A stretch of 64,000 nucleotides of DNA from Olavius algarvensis associated proteobacterium Delta 3 (GCA_903231505.1 CAFBRK010000029.1:25164-89163), one strand, 5' to 3'; positions 33,852-42,599 are shown, numbered from the stretch's first letter. The notes: generated by a model not told the origin, from the sequence alone. Numbers and translations are program-made.

Positions 33852-35297
33852 ATGATCGTCTGGCTGTCCCAGCATACCTACCTTGTCCTTGGTGTGGCAG
33901 TGGTCCTCTTTGAAATGGTTGGAATCACCATGGCCATCGATGCCATCATGAAAAACCGGACATCCCAGGGGGCCATTGCATGGGCTACCGGCTTGATCGC
34001 ATTCCCATACGCCGCAATTCCCCTGTATCTCATTTTCGGCCGCCAGAAATTCGAAGGGTATGTCAAGGCCCGGCAATCCAAAGTCGACGACCTGAACCCG
34101 ATCTTTAAAAAGCTCGTCTCCCGCACTCCGAAGTTCAGGGCGGACCTCGGCAGCGAAACCCGGAGGTATGTGGCCTTGGAGCGACTGGCGGTCATGCCGT
34201 TTTCCCATTCCAATAGCGCCCGTCTCCTGATTGACGGTGAGGAAACGTTTTCGGCCATATTCAGCGGTATCGACTCTGCCGAGAACTATATCCTTGCCCA
34301 ATACTACATTATTAAAGACGACGACATCGGCACGGCGTTCAAAAATAAGCTTATACGGAAAGCCCGCTCCGGGGTTCACGTATTGCTGTTGTACGATGAA
34401 ATCGGCTGCCTGAAACTGCCGTCCACCTATGTCCAGAATCTTCGCGATGCCGGTGTCGAGGTACACGGCTTTCGCGGCAGCCGGAAGCGGGCCAACCGGT
34501 TTCAGCTCAATTTCCGGAATCATCGCAAACTTGTCCTGGTGGACGGCCGTAAAGTCTATATCGGCGGGTTAAACGTCGGTGACGAATACCTGGGGCGTGA
34601 CCCGAAATTCGGCCACTGGCGGGATACCCATCTTGAAGTGACAGGACCCGCTGCACAGTGCCTCCAGGTGGCGTTTCTGGAAGACTGGTACTCATCCGTG
34701 AATCGGATCCCGGAATTGGAGTGGACCCCCTCGGCCGCCTCTAAAGAGAATCGAAACATGCTGATCTTGCCGACGGGCCCGGCGGATGAGCTCGAAACCT
34801 GCAGCCTTTTCTTTCTTCACTGCATTAACCGGGCCTACGAACGCATATGGATCGCAAGCCCTTATTTCGTGCCGGACGCCCCCATTGTAAAGGCCCTGAA
34901 ACTGGCGGCGCTCCGGGGTGTTGACGTGCGCCTGCTGCTTCCGGAAAAGGCCGACCACAAACTGGTGTACTTGGCATCGTTTTCGTACCTTGACGAAACC
35001 GAGCCGACGGGTGTCCGGGTATTTCGCTATCAGCCCGGATTTCTCCACTACAAGGCCCTTCTGGTCGATGATTATCTGTCGGCTGTCGGGACGGCCAATC
35101 TGGACAATCGCTCCTTCCGTCTCAATTTCGAGATGACGGCCGTCGTGGCGGACCACGAATTCGCAGGCCAGGTGGCATCCATGTTTCAAAAAGATTTCGA
35201 CCGGTCGCTGGAAGCACATGCGGAGGACCTGGTGAATCGCCCTTTCTGGTTTCGCATCGGGGCAAAGACAGCCCGGCTTTTCGCGCCACTTCTTTAA
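33852..35297 (+). CDS. cls: cardiolipin synthase
   Basis: Membrane enzyme of 481 aa that condenses two phosphatidylglycerols to cardiolipin and glycerol. Two N-terminal helices (about 7-28 and 39-60, with YAAIPLYLIFGRQKF) precede two PLD motifs: HRKLVLVDGRKVYIGGLNVGDEY near 223 and HYKALLVDDYLSAVGTANLDNRSF near 400. Layout and length match bacterial ClsA-type enzymes. The start ATG at 33852 follows GAGGTG. A second PLD-family protein is encoded at 24096-25265. Confidence 0.92.
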   Translation: MIVWLSQHTYLVLGVAVVLFEMVGITMAIDAIMKNRTSQGAIAWATGLIAFPYAAIPLYLIFGRQKFEGYVKARQSKVDDLNPIFKKLVSRTPKFRADLGSETRRYVALERLAVMPFSHSNSARLLIDGEETFSAIFSGIDSAENYILAQYYIIKDDDIGTAFKNKLIRKARSGVHVLLLYDEIGCLKLPSTYVQNLRDAGVEVHGFRGSRKRANRFQLNFRNHRKLVLVDGRKVYIGGLNVGDEYLGRDPKFGHWRDTHLEVTGPAAQCLQVAFLEDWYSSVNRIPELEWTPSAASKENRNMLILPTGPADELETCSLFFLHCINRAYERIWIASPYFVPDAPIVKALKLAALRGVDVRLLLPEKADHKLVYLASFSYLDETEPTGVRVFRYQPGFLHYKALLVDDYLSAVGTANLDNRSFRLNFEMTAVVADHEFAGQVASMFQKDFDRSLEAHAEDLVNRPFWFRIGAKTARLFAPLL

Positions 35298-35356
35298 TAT
35301 CAACCATCAGTGCAATATCCAGGTTCCATATCTCATCATAACAAGGAACGGACGCG

Positions 35357-36478
35357 ATGAATCGTTGGATGGCAGCGTGGTGTTTTATGCTTCTCTTATC
35401 GGCTGAGCTTGCGGTGGCCGGGGCGTCTCTCCCCTTGCACCACATCCATATGCCGGAGGGATTCCGCATCCATGTCTACACCGATAGCACTCCCGGGGCG
35501 CGTTCTCTGGCCCGCTCCCCATCGGGCATCCTCTTTGTGGGGACACGCCGGCACGGCGTGGTGTACGCCGTGGTCGACCGGAATGGGGATTACATTGCGG
35601 ATAACGTGTATCGTATCGCTGAAAACCTGAAAATGCCGAATGGCGTGGCATTTCGGGACGGGGATCTGTATGTGGCGGAGATTCACCGGGTGATCAAGTT
35701 CGAGGACATTGAACGGCATCTGGAACGGCCGATGGCGCCGGTTGTCGTCAATGACACGTTTCCCGACAAGGAATGGCACGGCTGGAAGTTTATTCGATTC
35801 GGCCCTGACAATCTGCTCTATATCCCGGTGGGTGCTCCCTGCAACGTGTGTGACGAGCCGGACCCCCGGTTTGCGTCCATCATGCGCATGCGGCCGGACG
35901 GCAGCCGATTGGAGATTTTCGCGCGGGGCGTTAGAAATACAGTCGGGTTCGACTGGCATCCGGATTCTCAGACGCTATGGTTTACGGACAATGGGCGGGA
36001 CTGGCTCGGGGATGATCGTCCCCCGGATGAATTGAACCACGCCTCCGGAAAAGGCCTTCATTTTGGTTTCCCCTATTTTCACGGCAGCGACATCCCGGAT
36101 CCGAACTTCGGAAAGAACAAAGACCTGTCTCCGTTTTCTCGCCCGGTACAGGAACTCGGGCCCCATGTGGCAGCCCTGGGCATGCGGTTCTATACCGGCA
36201 ACATGTTTCCCGAGAAATACCAGAAAATGATCTTCATTGCCGAACACGGCTCCTGGAACCGCAGCCGTCCCATCGGGTATCGGATCACCATGGTCCGGTT
36301 GCAGGGCGATCGGAGTGTCGCCTACGACGTGTTTGCCCGGGGGTGGCTCCAGGGAGAGGAATTCGGAGAGGATGCCTGGGGCCGACCGGTCGATCTGGAA
36401 GTGTTGCCGGACGGTTCCATGCTGGTATCCGACGATCGGGCCGGAGCGATATACCGGATAACATACCATGAGGAGTGA
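35357..36478 (+). CDS. PQQ-type sugar dehydrogenase-like (sorbosone dehydrogenase family), exported
   Basis: Periplasmic beta-propeller protein of 373 aa with a signal peptide (about 20 residues, cut near AVAGASL). Repeated propeller strands include MPNGVAFRDGDLYVAEIHRVIKFE, DKEWHGWKFIRFGPDNLLYIPVGAPCNVC, RNTVGFDWHPDSQTLWFTDNGRD and PDGSMLVSDDRAGAIYRITY. These are typical of soluble aldose/sorbosone dehydrogenases that use PQQ. No pqq synthesis genes are in the window, so cofactor and substrate are uncertain. It overlaps or abuts the quinone oxidoreductase gene, so electrons could pass to quinone. Confidence 0.85.
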   Translation: MNRWMAAWCFMLLLSAELAVAGASLPLHHIHMPEGFRIHVYTDSTPGARSLARSPSGILFVGTRRHGVVYAVVDRNGDYIADNVYRIAENLKMPNGVAFRDGDLYVAEIHRVIKFEDIERHLERPMAPVVVNDTFPDKEWHGWKFIRFGPDNLLYIPVGAPCNVCDEPDPRFASIMRMRPDGSRLEIFARGVRNTVGFDWHPDSQTLWFTDNGRDWLGDDRPPDELNHASGKGLHFGFPYFHGSDIPDPNFGKNKDLSPFSRPVQELGPHVAALGMRFYTGNMFPEKYQKMIFIAEHGSWNRSRPIGYRITMVRLQGDRSVAYDVFARGWLQGEEFGEDAWGRPVDLEVLPDGSMLVSDDRAGAIYRITYHEE

Positions 36479-36480
36479 TG

Positions 36481-37464
36481 ATGAAGGCAGTTGTTTTTGA
36501 CAAGCCCGGAGGCCCGGATGTCATGCACATCGGACAGGCGCCCCTTCCGGATGTCGGCGAGGGGGACATCCTGGTCCGTATTCATGCCGCCGGGGTGAAT
36601 CGGGCAGACATTTTGCAGCGAAAGGGGTTTTATCCACCACCGCCGGGGGCCAGTCCGATCATCGGGCTGGAAATGGCCGGCGAAGTGGAGCGGACAGGTC
36701 CGGCATGCCGGCGCTGGAATACCGGGGATCGGGTATTCGCGATTCTTCCCGGAGGCGGTTATGCCCAGTATGTTTCGGTTGACGAGCGCCTGGCCATGGG
36801 GATACCGAAGGGTTTCGATTTCAGCGACGCGGCGGCTATGGGAGAAGTTTTCCTCACCGCATTTCAGGCCCTGTACTGGTTGGGCGAATTTCAGACCGGG
36901 GAACGGGCCCTGATCCATGCCGGGGCGAGCGGTGTCGGGACGGCAGCCATCCAACTTGTGAAAGCAGATTCGGGAACGGCGCTGATTACAGCCGGCTCAG
37001 ATGAAAAACTGGCCGCCTGTCGCAACCTGGGTGCCGACACGGTGGTTCATTACCGTCATGAGGACTTCCAGGAAAAAGTGCTTGAGGCAACCGACGGGGA
37101 AGGCGCGGATGTCATCATCGACGTTGTCGGCGCGGATTATTTCCACAAGAACATCGAATGCCTTGCCATGGACGGCCGTCTGGTTATTTTGGCGCTCATG
37201 GGCGGCAAGAAGATCGACACGTTTGACCTGAGCTGGCTGATGCGCAAGCGGCTCAAGATCATCGGATCGACACTTCGCAGCCGATCGCTGGATTATCGCA
37301 TCGCTTTGACCCGGGCGTTTTCCAAACGATATCTGGCCAGATTTGAATCCGGCGAATTGAAACCGGTAATCGACCGGGTGCTTTCCTGGGAACGGGTTCA
37401 GGAAGCCCACTCCGCCATGGAAGGCAATGTCAACATCGGCAAAATAGTCTTGCGTGTTTCATGA
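36481..37464 (+). CDS. NAD(P)H-quinone oxidoreductase, zinc-independent MDR/PIG3 type
   Basis: Medium-chain reductase of 327 aa. NRADILQRKGFYPPPPGASPIIGLEMAG near 40 is the quinone oxidoreductase signature, HAGASGVGTAAIQL near 147 the NADPH-binding loop and the C-terminus EAHSAMEGNVNIGKIVLRV is typical of the PIG3-like subgroup. No catalytic zinc ligands are present. GAGGAG precedes the tandem ATG codons at 36478 and 36481; I chose the second for better spacing. It follows the sugar dehydrogenase by two bases. Confidence 0.88.
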   Translation: MKAVVFDKPGGPDVMHIGQAPLPDVGEGDILVRIHAAGVNRADILQRKGFYPPPPGASPIIGLEMAGEVERTGPACRRWNTGDRVFAILPGGGYAQYVSVDERLAMGIPKGFDFSDAAAMGEVFLTAFQALYWLGEFQTGERALIHAGASGVGTAAIQLVKADSGTALITAGSDEKLAACRNLGADTVVHYRHEDFQEKVLEATDGEGADVIIDVVGADYFHKNIECLAMDGRLVILALMGGKKIDTFDLSWLMRKRLKIIGSTLRSRSLDYRIALTRAFSKRYLARFESGELKPVIDRVLSWERVQEAHSAMEGNVNIGKIVLRVS

Positions 37465-37637
37465 CATCTTTTCAGTAGAAAAGATGTCACCCGGAGGGCG
37501 CTGCCTGAGGTGCCCACTGGCGGCGTTATCAAGGGCTTGCCATAGTTGACTACGGCTGGACTTCGGCTGAGCTCAGTCGATGCCAGCCCTTGAGTGCCTT
37601 GCCTATGAACACCTCAGGGGTGTGAAACACGCAAGAC
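37447..37637. repeat. intergenic element bounded by 15-bp inverted repeat
   Basis: GTCTTGCGTGTTTCA at 37447-37461 is the end of the quinone oxidoreductase coding sequence, and its exact reverse complement lies at 37623-37637. Inside, TGACATCTTTTC-AGTA-GAAAAGATGTCA (37462-37489) is a perfect hairpin related to the ~153-bp element ends. Confidence 0.75.
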
Positions 37638-37719
37638 AATCCTGCATATTCCATGGACCTCGATGCCGTTAATGTCTCAAATGAGATATTTGTCAAGCTT
37701 GTAACCTTTTTATTCATGG

Positions 37720-37748
37720 GTAGAAAAAATTTATAAAATTTTTTCTAC
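37720..37748 (+). promoter_or_regulatory. perfect 13-bp AT-rich hairpin in enoyl-CoA hydratase leader
   Basis: GTAGAAAAAATTT-ATA-AAATTTTTTCTAC ends directly before the ribosome-binding site AGGGGGAAG. It could be an operator or an mRNA structure that controls translation. Confidence 0.6.
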
Positions 37749-37760
37749 AGGGGGAAGAAA

Positions 37761-38507
37761 ATGCCGAAAGTAATAATAGAAGACCGGGGGAAGGTCGCCG
37801 TTGTCCGCCTGGAAAACAGTGTCATCAATGCCATCAGTCGGGATCTGGTGGAGGGATTGTTGACGGCGCTGGAAGAGGTGAAGGGGCGATTCAAAGGGAT
37901 GGTGTTGTGCGGAGGGGAAAAATTTTTCTGTATCGGGCTTGCCCTTCCCGAATTGCTGACACTGGACCGCCGGGGGATGTCCGAGTTCTGGAATCGCTTG
38001 GACGAGGCTTTGCTCACTCTCTACCGGATGCCCATGCCGACTGCCGCGGCCATTGCCGGTCATGCCACCGCAGGCGGTACGATACTGGGGTTGGCGTGCG
38101 ATTATCGTTTCGCCGCCGAGGGGAGAACCCTTGTCGGCCTGAATGAAATCACCATTGGCGTTCCCGTCCCGTTTCTGGCGGATTTGATGCTAAGGCAGGT
38201 TGTGGGAGAGCGCATCGCCCGGGATATCGCGTACACGGGTGATCTCATGGCAGCCGATGCCGCTGTTGGACTCGGATTGATCGATGAGGTCCACCCGAAA
38301 GAGGACGTCGAAGAAGCAGCGGTGGGGAAAGTCTTGGAACTCTCTTCCCCTCGAGGTCCTGCCTTTTCCTTTATCAAGGAATTCCGAACGGAGGCCCTTG
38401 GTGAGTACTTTATTTCCCACCGGGAGGAGAAAAAGGAGAGACTTCTGGATTGCTGGTTCGATCCCAAGGTGCAGCGGATGCTGACGGAGGCGGCGAAGAA
38501 GTTCTAG
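37761..38507 (+). CDS. enoyl-CoA hydratase/isomerase family protein
   Basis: Crotonase-fold protein of 248 aa. The oxyanion-hole segments are FFCIGLAL near residue 53 and GHATAGGTILGLACDYRFA near 98. In the active-site helix one Glu is visible (GLNEITIGVPVP near 128), so hydratase or Delta3-Delta2 isomerase activity are both possible. An AT-rich hairpin and GGGGGA precede the ATG. It is not next to other beta-oxidation genes; an acyl-CoA dehydrogenase lies 11 kb downstream. Confidence 0.85.
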   Translation: MPKVIIEDRGKVAVVRLENSVINAISRDLVEGLLTALEEVKGRFKGMVLCGGEKFFCIGLALPELLTLDRRGMSEFWNRLDEALLTLYRMPMPTAAAIAGHATAGGTILGLACDYRFAAEGRTLVGLNEITIGVPVPFLADLMLRQVVGERIARDIAYTGDLMAADAAVGLGLIDEVHPKEDVEEAAVGKVLELSSPRGPAFSFIKEFRTEALGEYFISHREEKKERLLDCWFDPKVQRMLTEAAKKF

Positions 38508-38508
38508 A

Positions 38509-38643
38509 TACTCGATACTGGATACTCGATTCTGGATACTCGATACTGGATACTCGATACTGGATACTGGTCTCCGGATGCTTGTCCGCCCAGGCGGGCT
38601 CGATGCATTATGGCAGTTGCAGGATACAAGATACAGGATACAG
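38509..38643 (+). repeat. GATACTGGATACTCG array with AGATACAGGATACAGGAT tail
   Basis: About seven imperfect copies of a GGATACT(G/C)-type unit, then CAGGATACAAGATACAGGAT just before the PfkB start. Similar arrays are at 42600-42650 and 52740-52812. Confidence 0.8.
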
Positions 38644-38644
38644 G

Positions 38645-39607
38645 ATGACTGAAAAGCAGCCCAACGGGCAGACGGGCCAACGGGCCAACGGGCCAGCGGA
38701 ACCGTCCATCGATGTCCTGTGCGTCGGGCACGCCGCGTACGACCTTATCTTTTCGGTGCCGCATCATCCGGGGCCGGACGAAAAGTGCATGGCGACGGCC
38801 CTTGCAAGTTGCGGCGGCGGCCCGGCCGCCAATGCCGCTGTAACGGTTGCCCGGCTTGGCTTACGATCCGCATTTGCCGGCTATCTAGGGAAGGATCTCT
38901 TCGGAGAGCGGCATCTACAGGAACTCCACCACGAGGGAGTAAACACCGATCTGGTGGTACGCAGAGACTGGTCGACGCCGCTTTCCGTCGTTTTGGTCAA
39001 ACCGGGCGGAGAGCGATCCCTGGTGAATCATCGTGAGAACAGCGGCCATCTGCCGGCGGATACGGTGGCCGATTTACCGTTCCATCCAAAGGTAATTCTT
39101 TTTGACGGGCATGAGCCGCTCATGGCCGGGGCGTTGGTCCAGTATGCCCGGAGTCGGAATATCCCCACCGTTCTGGATGCCGGCTCGGTGCACCCGGGTA
39201 CCGAGAAGCTGGTTTCTGAGGTGGACTATCTTGTTGCTTCGACCGCCTTTGCACATGAGTTTACCGGACTCGGCAACCCCGGGAAGGCGCTGCTGAAAAT
39301 GGGAAATCTGGCCCCCTGCGTCGTGATTACTCTCGGCCGTGAGGGATCCGTTTGGCACCGCGGCCAGGAGTCCGGAACCATGTCGGCCGTTCCAATCTCG
39401 GCAGTCGATACCACCGGCGCTGGAGATGCGTTCCACGGCGCCTTCTCCGCCGGTCTGGCACGACGCATGGGCTGGAACGATCTTCTCCAACTGTCGAATA
39501 CCGTGGCCGCGCTATGCTGTCTCAGGATGGGTGCGCGCACCGGTATTCCCACCCTCGGGGAACTCGCCGGATTTCTGAAGCGGCCAATAGAAGAACTGCT
39601 TCCTTAA
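38645..39607 (+). CDS. PfkB-family carbohydrate kinase
   Basis: Sugar or nucleoside kinase of about 320 aa. GGGPAANAAVTVARLG near 55 and the C-terminal DTTGAGDAFHGAFSAGLARR near 258 are the two PfkB signatures, with Asp of GAGD as catalytic base. The first 20 residues (KQPNGQTGQRANGPAEP) are encoded by a GGGCAAACGGGCCAA-type intergenic repeat that has entered the reading frame, so the ancestral start is probably further inside near VLCVG. Substrate is uncertain; ribokinase or fructokinase types are possible. Confidence 0.87.
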   Translation: MTEKQPNGQTGQRANGPAEPSIDVLCVGHAAYDLIFSVPHHPGPDEKCMATALASCGGGPAANAAVTVARLGLRSAFAGYLGKDLFGERHLQELHHEGVNTDLVVRRDWSTPLSVVLVKPGGERSLVNHRENSGHLPADTVADLPFHPKVILFDGHEPLMAGALVQYARSRNIPTVLDAGSVHPGTEKLVSEVDYLVASTAFAHEFTGLGNPGKALLKMGNLAPCVVITLGREGSVWHRGQESGTMSAVPISAVDTTGAGDAFHGAFSAGLARRMGWNDLLQLSNTVAALCCLRMGARTGIPTLGELAGFLKRPIEELLP

Positions 39608-39683
39608 CCCGAACGTTGCATGAATTCCCGTCAGGAAATGCCTTGCCCATGAACTTCTCCTTTTGGTGCAATGTCCGGGTTAA
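39604..39683. repeat. 80-bp hairpin element, relative of the ~153-bp family
   Basis: TTAACCCGAACGTTGCA at 39604-39620 pairs with 39667-39683 (15 of 17). The left arm includes the stop codon of the kinase. CCCGAA-N2-TTGCATGAA is shared with the elements at 47352-47505 and 63798-63950. Confidence 0.7.
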
Positions 39684-39854
39684 ACCCTGGCCCAAGCCGA
39701 CCCGGTCGAGCCCGTTGTTTTCATCGGGGTCCGGGCTTCCGGATGCCGGCGCCTTGAATCCTGTCCATGGCTTCTTACCATACGTCCATGTGTCATGAGT
39801 GGGTACATCTTGTCTTGAAATATCCGAAATTTACCAGCGCAAAAGGAATTTAAC

Positions 39855-40568
39855 ATGAAAGACCAGAATATCGTTGTGATTGGCGGGACTTCAGGAATCG
39901 GGTTGGCGCTGTGCCGCATGCTGACGGAAAGCGGCGCCAGGGTCTTTGTCGGATCCCGGACGGCCATGGAGGCCGAAAAGTTACCCGGAGCGGAATATTT
40001 TCCGTGGGATGCCGGTCAGGGGGATATGCCGTTGGACACTCTACCCGAAACGGTTCAGGGCCTGGTCTACTGCCCCGGAACGATACGTCTCCGGCCCATC
40101 AGCCGTCTCACGGATAACGACTTTCTGGAAGACTTTAACATAAACGTGATGGGCGCTGTTCGGGCTGTTCGCAGTCTTCTGACAAGAATGAAGAAAAGCA
40201 GTTCGGGTGGGTCTGTTGTTTTATTCAGTACTGTGGCGGTTCAGACCGGAATGCCGTTTCATGCGTCGGTGGCCAGCGCCAAAGGGGCGATCGAAGGGCT
40301 GACGCGGGCCCTGTCGGCGGAGCTGGCCCCAAGAATTCGGGTGAATGCCATCGCCCCCTCCCTGACCGATACCCCCTTGGCTGCCCAGCTGCTATCGTCA
40401 GAGGACAAGCGGAAGGCGGCCGAGGAGCGCCACCCCATGAAACAGGTCGGTTCTGCCGAACAGATGGCGCATACTGCCGCCTACCTGCTGGACGAACGAT
40501 CCGGCTGGATAACGGGACAGATCCTGCACGTGGATGGCGGCATGTCTGCGGTACGAACGTTTCGATGA
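39855..40568 (+). CDS. SDR-family protein lacking the catalytic tyrosine
   Basis: Protein of 237 aa with the Rossmann motif GGTSGIGLALC (residues 9-19), a Ser-bearing strand VVLFSTVAVQTG near 117 and the helix HASVASAKGAIEGLTRAL near 136. In the Y-x3-K position the residue four before Lys is Val, so the standard catalytic Tyr is missing. The C-terminal RIRVNAIAPSLTDTPL and ITGQILHVDGGMS are otherwise typical of 3-oxoacyl-ACP reductase-like SDRs. It may use different chemistry or be a binding protein. It overlaps the next gene by 4 bp. Confidence 0.85.
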   Translation: MKDQNIVVIGGTSGIGLALCRMLTESGARVFVGSRTAMEAEKLPGAEYFPWDAGQGDMPLDTLPETVQGLVYCPGTIRLRPISRLTDNDFLEDFNINVMGAVRAVRSLLTRMKKSSSGGSVVLFSTVAVQTGMPFHASVASAKGAIEGLTRALSAELAPRIRVNAIAPSLTDTPLAAQLLSSEDKRKAAEERHPMKQVGSAEQMAHTAAYLLDERSGWITGQILHVDGGMSAVRTFR

Positions 40569-41137
40569 ATACGCCGGCTCATGTTGCCGTCAATTTAGTG
40601 GTTCTTGGCCGGAAGCATCGGCCGGAGTTGAATGTACCGATTCTCCTGGGATCCCTGTTGCCGGACCTGCCGATCATTGTGTTCTACATGGTCGAAAAAC
40701 TATACCGAAATCTGCCCGAATCGGTTATTTGGTCCGATGCCTATTACCGACCCGGCTGGCAGGCATTTATCGATGTGTTCAATTCTATCCCTTTGGCACT
40801 GGCAGGTTGGCTTGTCTTTACGGTATGGAAGCATTCCCGGCCGGCCATTTTCTTTGCCAGCATGGCGCTGCACGCAACGCTGGATTTTCTGTTGCATCAC
40901 GACGACGCTCATCGCCACTTCATGCCGTTGAGCGACTGGCGGTTCGAGAGCCCCGTGTCCTACTGGGACCCGGACCATTTCGGGCAGGTGATGAGTTTTG
41001 TTGAAATCGCCGCAGTCATCGGCACGTGCATGATTCTGTGGCGCCGGTTTCCATCCGGTGGCGCCCGTCGGATGACAACAGGATTGGCAGGTGTCTACTC
41101 TGCCTACTGGGCCTATGTGATGGTTGTCTGGATGTAG
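40565..41137 (+). CDS. membrane metal-dependent hydrolase-like (DUF457/YdjM-type) protein
   Basis: Integral membrane protein of 190 aa with about four to five hydrophobic segments. The start TPAHVAVNLVVLGR and LLGSLLPDLPI, and the His/Asp-rich stretch HATLDFLLHHDDAHRHFMPLSDW near 100, match the family of inner-membrane proteins related to YdjM, whose conserved His/Asp residues may bind metal. It overlaps the SDR gene (ATGA), so the two are co-translated. No biochemical role is established. Confidence 0.75.
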   Translation: MNTPAHVAVNLVVLGRKHRPELNVPILLGSLLPDLPIIVFYMVEKLYRNLPESVIWSDAYYRPGWQAFIDVFNSIPLALAGWLVFTVWKHSRPAIFFASMALHATLDFLLHHDDAHRHFMPLSDWRFESPVSYWDPDHFGQVMSFVEIAAVIGTCMILWRRFPSGGARRMTTGLAGVYSAYWAYVMVVWM

Positions 41138-41317
41138 ATTCTGGCGCCATCGATACGTGGCAGGGTTTAATTTTTTAAAGAAGCCGCATGGCGAAGATCC
41201 TAAAATACAGGGCCTGCCTACCGGCACTGTCCCCGCCGGGATACCGTCCCCCTGAAACGGGACACGACCGGCGGCGTTGCACCGACATCCAACGATAGGT
41301 GTTACACCCGAGGAACC

Positions 41318-41983
41318 ATGCCCTTGCGCGAAACAGACTGCCGGGCAGCCGTATTTGATCTGGACGGCACCCTTCTGGACACGCTGGCCGACATCGGAGA
41401 TACGTGTAATCGTGTCCTGGAAAAGAGAGGCTTTCCTGTCCACTCCCTTGAGAGTTACCGTTATTTTGTCGGTGAAGGCGCCCGTGTGCTGGTCAAACGG
41501 GCACTTCCGGATGGGGCCGGGACACCCGGGATGATCCAACAGTGCCTTGCCGAATACCTGTCCGAATACCTGGCCATAGAACATCCGCGGGCATTACCCT
41601 ACGACGGTATTCCGGATCTGCTCGACAACTTATCCGCACGCGGTTTCCGTTTGGCGGTTCTGTCCAACAAGTCTCATCCGGCGACCGTCCGCTGTGTCAC
41701 GGAACTGCTGGGTGGCTGGACCTTTGACGCGGTATTGGGGCTTCGCGAGAATGTACCGCGGAAACCGGATCCCGCCGGTGCTCTGGAAATCGCCGGGAAA
41801 CTGGCCGTCGCTGTCAACCAATGCCTCTTTATCGGTGACACGGCGACCGACATGCACACCGCAACCGCCTCCGGTATGATACCGGTCGGGGTACTCTGGG
41901 GGTTCCGGCCGGCGGAAGAACTGCGGCAGGCCGGGGCCCGGTTTCTCATCGAACGACCGGTGGAATTGCTAGAACTGCTTTAA
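41318..41983 (+). CDS. gph: phosphoglycolate phosphatase-like HAD hydrolase
   Basis: HAD phosphatase of 221 aa. Motif I is FDLDGTLLDT (residues 12-21, nucleophile Asp), motif II has Ser in LAVLSNKSH, motif III is the Lys in PRKPDPAGAL and motif IV FIGDTATDMHTA. The alpha-helical cap between residues 22 and 90 is C1-type as in Gph. It removes phosphate from 2-phosphoglycolate or similar small molecules. Start ATG at 41318; no strong ribosome-binding site. The gene is alone in its strand unit. Confidence 0.85.
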   Translation: MPLRETDCRAAVFDLDGTLLDTLADIGDTCNRVLEKRGFPVHSLESYRYFVGEGARVLVKRALPDGAGTPGMIQQCLAEYLSEYLAIEHPRALPYDGIPDLLDNLSARGFRLAVLSNKSHPATVRCVTELLGGWTFDAVLGLRENVPRKPDPAGALEIAGKLAVAVNQCLFIGDTATDMHTATASGMIPVGVLWGFRPAEELRQAGARFLIERPVELLELL

Positions 41984-42118
41984 GACATGTCGAGATTGAA
42001 ATTATTTGACTGCCGGTGTTATGAAACATCGAGACAGCGTATGGTGCGATCCGGGTCCACGCAGATTGATTTGAGATTGCATGCCGTCCGTGGGTGGTTT
42101 AAACACAGAGGAGAACTT

Positions 42119-42181
42119 TTGGAAAAATTACTGATTTCTTTACAACGGATTGAAAAAGAGCGGCGCAGCCGCATTGAGTAA
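42119..42181 (+). CDS. possible 20-aa leader peptide
   Basis: TTG at 42119 is preceded by AGAGGAGA and opens a 20-codon frame rich in charged residues (KERRSRIE at the end). Its stop codon is the first arm of the hairpin at 42179-42199. Such a position suits a leader peptide, but evidence is only the ribosome-binding site and position. Confidence 0.3.
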   Translation: MEKLLISLQRIEKERRSRIE

Positions 42182-42199
42182 AATCCCTCCGGGATTTTA
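42179..42199 (+). other. perfect 9-bp hairpin before cyclophilin-like gene
   Basis: TAAAATCCC-TCC-GGGATTTTA. It ends directly before the GGGAGGGGGG ribosome-binding site and could affect translation of the next gene. Confidence 0.6.
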
Positions 42200-42213
42200 C
42201 GGGAGGGGGGATT

Positions 42214-42585
42214 TTGAGTGAGATTCGGATATCGGCAGGAAACATAGCGGTTTCGGCAGTTCTGATGGACACGCCAACGGCCAATCAAATCGAGGCGGCA
42301 ATGCCCCTGGAAGGAACCGCCAATGTCTGGGGCGACGAGATTTATTTCGATGTGCCGATCCAGATGGATCTGGAAACGGACGCACGCCAGGAGGTGGCTG
42401 TCGGAGATCTGGGATATTGGCCGATGGGCTCGGCATTCTGTATTTTCTTTGGGCCAACACCGGTCAGCACGGGAGCAAACCCAAAAGCCTACAGTCCCGT
42501 CAATGTCTTCGGCCGGGTTTCGGGAGATGCCTCGGTTTTAAAACAGGTATCCCAGGGAACGCCGGTCCGGGTGGAACGCGTGTGA
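42214..42585 (+). CDS. cyclophilin-like fold protein
   Basis: Protein of 123 aa of the cyclophilin-like superfamily (TM1367/DUF3830 type). Typical features are AVLMDTPTANQIEAAMPLEG near 14 and GDLGYWPMGSAFCIFFGPTPVS near 64. It lacks the isomerase active-site residues of true cyclophilins, so it may only bind a ligand. Translation starts at TTG 42214, chosen because a very strong GGGAGGGGGG lies five bases upstream. Standing alone, its role is unclear. Confidence 0.8.
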   Translation: MSEIRISAGNIAVSAVLMDTPTANQIEAAMPLEGTANVWGDEIYFDVPIQMDLETDARQEVAVGDLGYWPMGSAFCIFFGPTPVSTGANPKAYSPVNVFGRVSGDASVLKQVSQGTPVRVERV

Positions 42586-42599
42586 CCATTTGGGTACTC

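Noticed and set aside
38509..38643. GATACT array as a CRISPR
   Set aside because: Units are contiguous without spacers and no cas gene is present.
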